Source: JAWCLZ01 sp037443105
GTDB taxonomy: Archaea > Halobacteriota > JAWCLZ01
NCBI GenBank assembly: GCA_037443105.1
Contig: JBBIOZ010000095.1
Span: 1-5,108 of the forward strand
Direction of reading: 5' to 3'
DNA: 5,108 nucleotides
Shown here: positions 1-5,061 of the stretch, piece after piece
Layout: each line of letters opens with the position of its first letter
How positions within the stretch are numbered: the first letter of the stretch is position 1
The notes under the pieces: generated by a model
What the model saw: only the letters and a program-made list of their open reading frames with translations
Databases searched by the model: none
Told to the model about the DNA's origin: nothing
Position numbers and translations under genes: made by a program

Positions 1-627
1 GACCCGGAGAAAGCATTAATGCTTAAGCGAGGCGAAAGTGTGGATCTCGATGACCTCTTAGCAGTGGAAGATGTATTCACCGACGCAAGCGTTGGAGATA
101 GACCCTCTGAGGAAGAGCTTATTAAAATCTTCGGTACAAGCAATCCTCTCGAGGTTGCCCAGCAGATCATAAAACGCGGTGAGATCCAGCTGACCTCTGA
201 ACAAAGGCGCAGGATGCTTGAGGAGAAAAAAAGAAAAGTCATAGAAGTAATAGCTAGGAATGCCATAAATCCACAGACGCGAACACCGCATCCACCTGCG
301 AGAATAGAAAGAGCCATGGAGGAGGCTAAGGTTCATATCGACCCGCTTAAGAGCATCGATGATTTAGTAGCGGAAGTGATGAAGGCAATCAAGCCCATAA
401 TTCCAATCAGATTTGAAGAGATTGAAATCGCAGTGAAATTTCCACCGCAGTATGCAGCTAAAGCATATGGCGAAGTTGCAGCATTTGGATCGATTACAAA
501 AGAGCAGTGGCAGAATGATGGCTCGTGGATAGCTGTGGTAAAAATCCCAGCCGGGCTTCAAACAGATTTCTACAGCCTCGTAAATAAGCTTTCCAAGGGC
601 GAGGCAGAGACTAGGCTTTTAAAGTGA
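1..627 (+). CDS. sdo1: Ribosome maturation protein SBDS/Sdo1 (5'-partial)
   Basis: This is the archaeal Shwachman-Bodian-Diamond syndrome protein. In eukaryotes the family releases the anti-association factor Tif6/eIF6 from the 60S subunit with an EF-2-like GTPase; archaeal members are thought to act in large-subunit maturation. The frame is open from base 1, and the ATG at 19 is an internal Met: the preceding codons (DPEKAL) fit the family and the visible 208 residues lack roughly the first 25-30 of a usual ~230-240. Counting from base 1, residues ~1-75 are the rest of the FYSH domain (IFGT, then GEIQLTSEQRRR), ~80-145 the helical middle domain (NAINPQT and PHPPARIERAM) and ~146-208 the ferredoxin-like C-terminal domain. 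The TGA lies 13 nt before rrp4. SBDS followed by exosome genes is a classic archaeal order; the proteasome alpha subunit often lies upstream, but that is outside the window. Family assignment is very secure. Confidence 0.96.
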   Translation, partial: DPEKALMLKRGESVDLDDLLAVEDVFTDASVGDRPSEEELIKIFGTSNPLEVAQQIIKRGEIQLTSEQRRRMLEEKKRKVIEVIARNAINPQTRTPHPPARIERAMEEAKVHIDPLKSIDDLVAEVMKAIKPIIPIRFEEIEIAVKFPPQYAAKAYGEVAAFGSITKEQWQNDGSWIAVVKIPAGLQTDFYSLVNKLSKGEAETRLLK

Positions 628-632
628 GAGGT
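628..632 (+). promoter_or_regulatory. Shine-Dalgarno site of rrp4
   Basis: GAGGT lies 8 nt before the ATG at 641, directly after the SBDS stop codon. It complements the CCUCC core of the archaeal 16S rRNA 3' end and supports 641 as the Rrp4 start. Confidence 0.75.
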
Positions 633-640
633 ATATTAAA

Positions 641-1309
641 ATGGAGGAAAGAAGCATTGTAACTCCAGGCGATCTATTATCTGAAGATCCAAAGCAGGCT
701 GGAGAGGGTACTTATATCGAAGGAGGCAGGGTATACTCAGCTTTGTATGGATTAATTGAAAAGCGAGATAAAATAAGGGTAATTCCTTTAACAGGCAAGT
801 ATATACCCACCAAGGGAGATGTCATAATTGGAAAAGTCATTGATATAACTTTTTCCAACTGGATTGTAGATATAAATTCTCCCTATGAAGCACTGCTTCA
901 CATTTCTGAGTATCCAGAAAAAGTGGATCAAAGCAGCATGGATCGATATATCAAAGTTGGTGATTTAATCATTGCCAAAGTAGTGGATGTCGATGCCGCC
1001 ATGAAGATCGAGCTATCCATGCGCGATGATCGATCCAGAGTACTCAGGCACGGCAGAATAATAGATATCTCGCATACAAAGGTGCCTAGAGTTATAGGTA
1101 GAAATGGCTCCATGATTAGCATGCTTAAAAAAGAGCTGAACTGCAGCATCTTCGTTGGTCAAAATGGAAGGATATGGATCCGCGGCGAAGATGAAATGGT
1201 TGACCTAGCTACCAAGGCTATTTTAAAGATTGAGAAGGAAGCGCATACAGCCGGGCTTACTGATAGGATTAAGGGATACATCCATAGCTTGAAGAAGAAA
1301 GGAGATTAA
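641..1309 (+). CDS. rrp4: Exosome RNA-binding cap subunit Rrp4
   Basis: Rrp4 forms the trimeric cap on the archaeal exosome ring, binds RNA and channels it to the Rrp41 active sites. The 222-residue length is normal. Residues 1-58 are the N-terminal domain that contacts the ring (VTPGDLL near residue 7, then GTYIEGGRVYSALYG at 23-37). Residues ~59-128 are an S1 domain, beginning GDVIIGKVIDI and including the EALLHISE strand-turn and an ELSMRD end. Residues ~140-205 are a KH domain with its GxxG loop as GRNG at 153-156, preceded by PRVI. This S1-plus-KH layout separates Rrp4 from Csl4, which has S1 plus a zinc ribbon. The gene starts 13 nt after SBDS with a good ribosome site, and only one base separates its TAA from the rrp41 ATG, so co-transcription and coupled translation are likely. 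Nothing looks broken. Confidence 0.97.
   Translation: MEERSIVTPGDLLSEDPKQAGEGTYIEGGRVYSALYGLIEKRDKIRVIPLTGKYIPTKGDVIIGKVIDITFSNWIVDINSPYEALLHISEYPEKVDQSSMDRYIKVGDLIIAKVVDVDAAMKIELSMRDDRSRVLRHGRIIDISHTKVPRVIGRNGSMISMLKKELNCSIFVGQNGRIWIRGEDEMVDLATKAILKIEKEAHTAGLTDRIKGYIHSLKKKGD
1301..1306 (+). promoter_or_regulatory. Shine-Dalgarno site of rrp41
   Basis: GGAGAT, within AAAGGAGAT, overlaps the last codons of rrp4. The GGAG core ends 6 nt before the ATG at 1311. It supports that start and reinitiation straight after rrp4. Confidence 0.7.
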
Positions 1310-1310
1310 A

Positions 1311-2045
1311 ATGAATGGCAAACCAGAGAGATTTATAATAGATGGAAAGAGACTCGACGGCAGAGCACCTGACGAACTTAGACCAATAAAGATAGAAGTG
1401 GGCGTGCTCAAGCGGGCGGATGGCTCGTGCTACATAGAAATGGGAGGCAATAAAATAATAGCAGCTGTCTACGGCCCGAGGGAAGTGCATCCAAGGCATC
1501 TTCAAGAGGCTTCCAGAGCGATAGTTAGATATAGATATAACATGGCTGCCTTCTCCGTTGATGAGAGAAAGAGACCTGGGCCTGATAGAAGATCAATTGA
1601 GATTTCAAAAGTAAGCCGAGAAGCGCTTGAGCCGGTGATACTGACAGATTTATTTCCAAGATCGGTTATCGATATCTTCGTTGAGATATTGCAGGCAGAT
1701 GCTGGCACAAGAGTTGCTGGTATAAATGCTGCCTCAGTGGCTCTAGCAGATGCTGGCATACCGATGAAAGGTTTAGTATCAGCTTGCGCAGTTGGCAAAG
1801 TTGACGATACAATTGTGCTTGATTTAAACAAAGAAGAAGATAACTTTGGCCAAGCTGATATGCCGGTAGCAATCACTCAAAATGGAAACATCGTTTTGCT
1901 GCAAATGGATGGACACCTAACCCGAGAGGAATTCGCAAGAGCTCTGGAGCTGGCGAAGAAGGGCTGTCGTGAGATCCTGAAGCTGCAGAGAGAAGCGTTG
2001 ATCAAGAAATATCACGAGGATAGAGAGGCGATGATGAATGGGTGA
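1311..2045 (+). CDS. rrp41: Exosome catalytic subunit Rrp41 (RNase PH-like 3'-5' exoribonuclease)
   Basis: Rrp41 is the catalytic subunit of the archaeal exosome. It removes nucleotides from RNA 3' ends using phosphate, releasing nucleoside diphosphates, and can run in reverse to add heteropolymeric tails. The 244-residue RNase PH fold has the expected signatures: KRLDGRAPDELRP near the N terminus, Y54-GPRE, the RNA-binding arginines R93/R94 within GPDRRSIEISK, and the phosphate-binding segment GTRVAG at 132-137. Aspartates D177 and D183 (EEDNFGQADMP) sit in the six-residue spacing of the catalytic pair known from Sulfolobus Rrp41 (D182 and D188), so the enzyme should be active. It pairs with Rrp42, whose ATG lies 8 nt inside the end of this gene. 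The C-terminal tail after ~residue 225 is charged and helical, as usual. Confidence 0.98.
   Translation: MNGKPERFIIDGKRLDGRAPDELRPIKIEVGVLKRADGSCYIEMGGNKIIAAVYGPREVHPRHLQEASRAIVRYRYNMAAFSVDERKRPGPDRRSIEISKVSREALEPVILTDLFPRSVIDIFVEILQADAGTRVAGINAASVALADAGIPMKGLVSACAVGKVDDTIVLDLNKEEDNFGQADMPVAITQNGNIVLLQMDGHLTREEFARALELAKKGCREILKLQREALIKKYHEDREAMMNG
2025..2028 (+). promoter_or_regulatory. Shine-Dalgarno site of rrp42, inside rrp41
   Basis: GAGG lies in the 3' end of rrp41, 9 nt before the ATG at 2038. Two other ATGs at 2031 and 2034 are in the rrp41 frame and encode its M241 and M242, so the site points to 2038. Confidence 0.65.
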
Positions 2046-2817
2046 AGAAATAATCGCAGAGATAAGAAAGGATTACATCTACAATCTTGCGAGGAAGGGG
2101 GAACGCGTGGATGGCAGAGCTTTTGATCAATACCGCGAAATCTTGGTTGAAACAGGTATCATATCCAAAGCCGAGGGCTCGGCTAGAGTTAAAATTGGAA
2201 ATACTCAGGTAATGGTTGGAATAAAGATTCAGCCAGGGGAACCATTTCCAGATACTCCAAATCAAGGTGTGATTGTAACGAATGTAGAACTGGTACCGCT
2301 GGCATCTCCACTATTCGAGCCAGGGCCGCCGGATGAAAATGCAACTGAACTAGCGCGAGTGGTGGATAGAGGAGTGAGAGAAACCGGAGCAATAGATTTA
2401 GATAAGCTCTGCATCACACCCAATGAAAAAGTCTGGGTAGTTTTCATCGATGTGCACGTATTAGACCACGATGGCAATTTGATGGATGCATCAGCACTAG
2501 GTACGATAGCGGCTTTGAAAAATGCAAGGGTGCCTGCCAAGAAATTCGGAATTGGAGAGGACTTTCCACTACCACTTAGAGAGCTGCCTGTAGCGGTTAC
2601 TGCTGTAGTGCTCAATGGAGCAATACTTCTAGACCCGAACCTCGATGAAGAACACATTGCAGCTGGAAAGCTAACTGTAATATCCAATTCACGCGGTGAT
2701 CTAGCAGGTCTGCAAAAAAGCGGAAGTGCTATGCTTAGCTCTGAACAGGTTTTGAAAATAGTTGAACTGGCGTGCAAAAAAGCCCAAGAGATTCGAAGTA
2801 AATATCTGGAGGTATAA
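2038..2817 (+). CDS. rrp42: Exosome non-catalytic ring subunit Rrp42
   Basis: Rrp42 is the second RNase PH-like subunit. It alternates with Rrp41 in the six-membered exosome ring and is needed for RNA binding and activity, but has no active site of its own. The 259-residue length is normal. Visible signatures are the GERVDGRAFDQYR N-terminal motif (21-33), GDTQV-like GNTQVMVG (54-61), FEPGPPDE (93-100), the LARVVDRG RNA-binding stretch (105-112), and IDVHVLDHDGNLMDAS (137-152). At the position of the Rrp41 catalytic aspartates this protein has E205 and K211 (in LLDPNLDEEHIAAGKL), which agrees with the known loss of catalysis in Rrp42. The start overlaps the rrp41 end by 8 nt, typical of translationally coupled partners made in equal amounts. 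The frame ends 4 nt before the L37Ae gene. Confidence 0.98.
   Translation: MGEEIIAEIRKDYIYNLARKGERVDGRAFDQYREILVETGIISKAEGSARVKIGNTQVMVGIKIQPGEPFPDTPNQGVIVTNVELVPLASPLFEPGPPDENATELARVVDRGVRETGAIDLDKLCITPNEKVWVVFIDVHVLDHDGNLMDASALGTIAALKNARVPAKKFGIGEDFPLPLRELPVAVTAVVLNGAILLDPNLDEEHIAAGKLTVISNSRGDLAGLQKSGSAMLSSEQVLKIVELACKKAQEIRSKYLEV
2808..2813 (+). promoter_or_regulatory. Shine-Dalgarno site that sets the L37Ae start
   Basis: A full GGAGGT lies 8 nt before the ATG at 2822 and overlaps the last codons of rrp42. The same frame is open back to an ATG at 2762, but that would overlap rrp42 by 56 nt, has no such site and adds 20 residues foreign to the family. The site therefore decides for 2822. 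Confidence 0.85.
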
Positions 2818-2821
2818 AGAA

Positions 2822-3121
2822 ATGGTTGAAAAAGCTGCTAAAGGCAGAAAAACAAGGTCTGCAGGTCGATTTGGTGCTAGATACGGGCGCAAGGTCAGAA
2901 AGCTGGTTGCGGATATAGAAGAGCAAATGAGGAGAAAGCATCCCTGTCCGAAATGCGGTAGGATGAGCGTGGTAAGAAAGGGCACGGGAATCTGGTATTG
3001 CAGAAAATGCGAGGTAACATTCGCTGGGGGTACATATTTACCCTACACTTCCACTGGCAAAACAGTTATACGCTCCATTAAGAAGGAAACTGAGGGAGAA
3101 ACCAAGGAGCCTAAAACATGA
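2822..3121 (+). CDS. rpl37ae: Large-subunit ribosomal protein L37Ae (eL43)
   Basis: This is the archaeal/eukaryotic zinc-ribbon protein eL43 of the large ribosomal subunit. The 99 residues start with a basic rRNA-binding segment including RSAGRFGARYGRKVRK (12-27), then a helix with ADIEEQM. A four-cysteine zinc ribbon follows: C42-x2-C45 and C60-x2-C63, with HPCPKCG and WYCRKC. The segment after it, FAGGTYLP, is also conserved in the family. The last ~13 residues (KKETEGETKEPKT) are a charged tail that varies between species. The start at 2822 is chosen because of the strong ribosome site and family length. The TGA overlaps the rpoP ATG as ATGA. The gene's place after Rrp42 and before RpoP is the standard archaeal exosome superoperon order. 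Confidence 0.96.
   Translation: MVEKAAKGRKTRSAGRFGARYGRKVRKLVADIEEQMRRKHPCPKCGRMSVVRKGTGIWYCRKCEVTFAGGTYLPYTSTGKTVIRSIKKETEGETKEPKT
3104..3109 (+). promoter_or_regulatory. Shine-Dalgarno site of rpoP
   Basis: AAGGAG lies in the L37Ae coding tail, 8 nt before the ATG at 3118. Together with the ATGA overlap it confirms that the short rpoP frame is translated. Confidence 0.75.
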
Positions 3122-3255
3122 CATACAAATGTGCCAGCTGCAAGAGACCTGTTGAAATTGACCATGAATATGGTGGTGTGCGCTGCCCCTATTGCGGGCA
3201 TCGAGTGCTATTGAAAGACCGCCCCACCATAATAAAGAAGATAAAAGCAGAGTGA
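3118..3255 (+). CDS. rpoP: DNA-directed RNA polymerase subunit P (Rpo12/Rpb12-like)
   Basis: This 45-residue protein is the smallest zinc-binding subunit of archaeal RNA polymerase, homologous to eukaryotic Rpb12 (ABC10-alpha). It bridges Rpo3 and the large subunit Rpo2 in the assembly platform. The sequence has the expected zinc site, C5-x2-C8 (YKCASCK) and C23-x2-C26 (RCPYCG), followed by a basic tail, KDRPTIIKKIKAE, which matches the family's conserved ERP/DRP stretch. The length is typical of archaeal members. The ATG overlaps the L37Ae stop in an ATGA, so its translation is probably coupled to that of L37Ae. It is the last gene of the dense + strand cluster; in many archaea the run continues with KEOPS subunit Pcc1 and prefoldin beta, neither of which follows here. 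Confidence 0.95.
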   Translation: MTYKCASCKRPVEIDHEYGGVRCPYCGHRVLLKDRPTIIKKIKAE

Positions 3256-3261
3256 GTTAAA

Positions 3262-3268
3262 TTTATAA
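3262..3268 (+). promoter_or_regulatory. Likely TATA box of pdxS
   Basis: TTTATAA lies in the 50-nt gap after rpoP, preceded by purine-containing GTTAAA, which could be a weak BRE. An initiation point ~25 nt downstream would fall near 3290 and leave a leader of ~15 nt. The leader contains AGGGA at 3297-3301, only a weak ribosome site. This suggests pdxS has its own promoter. Confidence 0.5.
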
Positions 3269-3305
3269 TCCATTCAGCAATAATAGATAATTCTACAGGG
3301 AAAAT

Positions 3306-4205
3306 ATGGTCGAACTTGAAAAGTTGAGGCACGGTACTGAGTTATTGAAGCGTGGCTTTGCTAAAATGCAAAAAGGCGGCGTAATAATGGATGTTACCAA
3401 TCCAGAGCAGGCTAAAATTGCTGAAGAAGCAGGTGCAGTAGCAGTGATGGCGCTTCATGCTGTGCCGGCAGATATACGCAAGGCTGGTGGAGTGGCTCGA
3501 ATGGCAGATCCCAAGGTCATCGAAGAAATCATGGACGCAGTTACCATACCGGTAATGGCGAAAGTCAGAATTGGTCATTTTGTGGAAGCAGAAATCTTGG
3601 AAGCACTTGGCGTGGATATGATTGACGAATCCGAAGTTCTAACTCCAGCGGATCCAGAGTACCACATCGATAAAACCAAATTTACAGTGCCATTTGTTTG
3701 CGGCGCTCGCGATCTAGGTGAAGCACTTAGGAGGATAAATGAAGGGGCTGCGATGATACGCACCAAGGGCGAGGCAGGTACAGGTGATGTAAGCGAAGCA
3801 GTGAGGCATATGAAGAAAATAATGGGCCAGATCCGCGAGTTGAAGGGCAAAACTGAGGAAGAACTAATGAAGGTGGCGAGGCAGATTGAAGCACCCTATG
3901 AACTCGTGGTGGAAACAGCAGAACTCCAGCGCCTTCCTGTGGTAAACTTCGCAGCTGGTGGAATTGCAACTCCTGCAGATGCTGCATTGATGATGCGCCT
4001 CGGCGCAGATGGCGTATTTGTAGGCTCGGGAATATTCAAAAGTGAAAATCCACCGAAAATGGCACTTGCGATCGTTGAAGCTGTGAATAACTATGATAAT
4101 CCTGCGAAGCTTGCGGAGATCTCCAAGGGCTTGGGCGAGCCGATGCGTGGAGTTACCGCAAGAGCACTGGCAGAGCAAGAAAAACTGCAGACGAGAGGAT
4201 GGTAA
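3306..4205 (+). CDS. pdxS: Pyridoxal 5'-phosphate synthase lyase subunit PdxS (Pdx1)
   Basis: PdxS makes pyridoxal 5'-phosphate from ribose 5-phosphate, glyceraldehyde 3-phosphate and ammonia; the ammonia comes from the glutaminase PdxT. The protein is a (beta/alpha)8 barrel that forms dodecamers. The 299-residue length is normal. Catalytic residues are present: D29 (IMDVT), K86 (PVMAKVRIGH, the ribose Schiff-base lysine, K81 in Bacillus) and K154 (IRTKGEAGTG, K149 in Bacillus). Phosphate loops are seen at GEAGTG (155-160), NFAAGGIATPADAA (214-227) and GVFVGSGIF (236-244). The C terminus ends in the family's RGW. Residues H51-A52 in ALHAVPADIR replace the usual Glu-Arg of many homologues. No pdxT lies in the window. 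The gene follows rpoP after 50 nt with a TATA-like box, so separate transcription is likely, though read-through cannot be excluded. Confidence 0.98.
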   Translation: MVELEKLRHGTELLKRGFAKMQKGGVIMDVTNPEQAKIAEEAGAVAVMALHAVPADIRKAGGVARMADPKVIEEIMDAVTIPVMAKVRIGHFVEAEILEALGVDMIDESEVLTPADPEYHIDKTKFTVPFVCGARDLGEALRRINEGAAMIRTKGEAGTGDVSEAVRHMKKIMGQIRELKGKTEEELMKVARQIEAPYELVVETAELQRLPVVNFAAGGIATPADAALMMRLGADGVFVGSGIFKSENPPKMALAIVEAVNNYDNPAKLAEISKGLGEPMRGVTARALAEQEKLQTRGW

Positions 4206-4225
4206 TAAATTAAATGGTAAATTAA
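4206..4225. repeat. Short direct repeat in the convergent gap
   Basis: TAAATTAA occurs at 4206-4213 and again at 4218-4225, 12 bp apart, right after the pdxS stop. It is AT-rich, so chance is a real possibility. No run of five or more T is present on the + strand here, so it is not a clear archaeal terminator for pdxS. Confidence 0.4.
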
Positions 4226-4233
4226 CGATGGCA

Positions 4234-4290
4234 ATTAATATTTAGTGATTAATATTTCAGCGATTAATACTTCGATTAATACTTCAGCAG
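4234..4290. repeat. Degenerate tandem repeat duplicating the 3' end of the zinc finger/TPR gene
   Basis: Four head-to-tail units begin with ATTAATAYTT: 4234-4247 (14 bp), 4248-4262 (15 bp), 4263-4274 (12 bp) and 4275-4290 (16 bp). The last unit overlaps the end of the - strand gene, including its LLKY codons and TAA. Read on the - strand, the units continue in phase as Lys-Tyr-stop, Ser, Lys-Tyr-stop, Ser, Leu-Lys-Tyr-stop; the outermost unit loses this phase. This looks like local slippage duplication of a gene end, giving three in-frame stops in a row. A role in termination for the two convergent genes is possible but not shown. Confidence 0.75.
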
Positions 4291-4956
4291 ATTATCATAT
4301 TCCCTGTGAGCTTCCTTGATTCTTCCCTCTCTTTCAAGCAGAATGGCTAGATTACCTCTTGCTGCGATATTGTAGGGATTTATAGCTAGCGCCTCTCTAT
4401 ATGCGGCCTCCAGTCCTCTTGGATATATTATATCTCCATCGAGATAGCGCATCACCCCTGCACAGATTTCCTTAAATGAAAGCATCTCAGCGAGTTTAAG
4501 CGCACGCCTAGCAACTTCCAAGTTCTCTCTAAGCTGCGCGAGTTCCTTTTTTGAAATTTTCTGAGCTCTAGCTTTCTCAAATCTTTCAATTGAAATTGCT
4601 TTGAATTCTGCCAGCAGTTTCAAGATCTTTGATTTGAACTCAGCGAACTCATAATTTAGACCCTTTGCTGCTTCAAAAAAAGCACTTGCGATGCAGCTCC
4701 AGAGGGAGTGTTCAATGGTTCCATTTAAGATGCGTTTTTCATTGAAATATCTATGCTCCGCATTCGCATACCATTTAGCAAAATCCTCGGGAAGAGATTT
4801 TTCTGCAATTAAATGTTTTTCTGGATTTAGAAGCGCTCTTTCTTCCTCTGTTAAAAGCTCCACGTGTACTTTTGCTTTATGCTGAAGTAACTTCTCAGAC
4901 TTCAAGCTTGCTCCGCAGATGCTGCATTTTATGAATTTCGCTTTTCTATGAGCCAT
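4276..4956 (-). CDS. Uncharacterised protein with N-terminal C2H2 zinc finger and C-terminal TPR-like segment
   Basis: I do not recognise a named family for this 226-residue protein. Residues 11-31 form a C2H2 zinc finger, C11-x2-C14-x11-H26-x4-H31 (KCSICG, then LLQHKAKVH), preceded by a basic HRKAKFIK stretch. Residues ~35-170 are charged and probably all helical, with RENLEVARRALKLAEML as a clear amphipathic stretch. Residues 181-226 resemble one and a half tetratricopeptide repeats: AAYREALAINPYN, then ARGNLAILLEREGR and KEAHREYDNLL. There is no signal peptide or membrane segment, so it is probably cytoplasmic. Nucleic acid or protein binding is inference from the domains. The ATG at 4956 is the first start in the frame. 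It has no Shine-Dalgarno sequence but a TATA-like box about 28 nt upstream, which fits a leaderless mRNA. The gene converges on pdxS. Confidence 0.85.
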   Translation of the reverse strand: MAHRKAKFIKCSICGASLKSEKLLQHKAKVHVELLTEEERALLNPEKHLIAEKSLPEDFAKWYANAEHRYFNEKRILNGTIEHSLWSCIASAFFEAAKGLNYEFAEFKSKILKLLAEFKAISIERFEKARAQKISKKELAQLRENLEVARRALKLAEMLSFKEICAGVMRYLDGDIIYPRGLEAAYREALAINPYNIAARGNLAILLEREGRIKEAHREYDNLLKY

Positions 4957-4979
4957 CGCACTGCAGTATGTAGAGCAAA

Positions 4980-4988
4980 CTATAAAAA
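4980..4988 (-). promoter_or_regulatory. Likely TATA box of the zinc finger/TPR gene
   Basis: On the - strand this reads TTTTTATAG. Its centre is about 28 nt before the ATG at 4956, close to the distance expected between an archaeal TATA box and the transcription start. Transcription would then begin at or next to the ATG, giving a leaderless message, in line with the lack of a ribosome site. Confidence 0.55.
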
Positions 4989-4990
4989 AG

Positions 4991-4999
4991 TTTATAAAA
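4991..4999 (-). promoter_or_regulatory. Second, alternative TATA-like box
   Basis: On the - strand this reads TTTTATAAA, 11 bp further from the gene than the first box. It is nearly symmetric, so it could also face the + strand. If used for the - strand gene it would give a leader of about 12 nt without a Shine-Dalgarno sequence. Confidence 0.35.
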
Positions 5000-5061
5000 A
5001 AGGGGATGGATGTTATGATTGGAATTATTTAACAACTAATTTAAAAATTTAAGCGAAGAGC

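Larger units (their letters stand above)
4957..5061. promoter_or_regulatory. AT-rich divergent intergenic region
   Basis: These 105 bases separate the start of the - strand zinc finger/TPR gene from a possible + strand gene starting at 5062. They contain two TATA-like boxes for the - strand and several AT stretches (for example ATTATTTAA at 5024-5032 and TTTAAAAATTTAA at 5040-5052) that could serve the + strand. No RNA gene or hairpin of note was seen. Confidence 0.5.

Noticed and set aside
19..21. ATG at 19 as the true SBDS start
   Set aside because: The frame is open to base 1 with family-like residues before it, and the FYSH domain would lose its N-terminal strands. It is an internal Met in a gene cut by the window edge.
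1502..1876. Long antisense open frame opposite rrp41
   Set aside because: It lies fully within rrp41 on the other strand, is of low complexity (Ser/Ala/Thr rich) and resembles no protein; it is a shadow of the real gene.
2262..2777. 171-codon antisense open frame opposite rrp42
   Set aside because: It is fully inside the well-conserved rrp42, Ser/Pro/Thr rich, with no recognisable motif or ribosome site; a shadow frame.
2762..2821. Longer N terminus for L37Ae starting at the ATG at 2762
   Set aside because: It overlaps rrp42 by 56 nt, adds 20 residues not found in the family, and lacks a ribosome site, whereas 2822 has a full GGAGGT at the right distance.
3256..3305. Terminator for the exosome operon after rpoP
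   Set aside because: No run of five or more T and no clear hairpin is present on the + strand, so a terminator cannot be supported.
4206..4290. CRISPR array or attachment site in the repeat-bearing convergent gap
   Set aside because: The units are only 12-16 bp, contiguous, unequal and without spacers, and one overlaps coding sequence; there is no integrase or cas gene nearby.
5006..5032. Eight-codon frame (MDVMIGII) after GGGG in the divergent region
   Set aside because: The purine run touches the ATG, too close for a ribosome site, and such short frames are expected by chance in an AT-rich gap.
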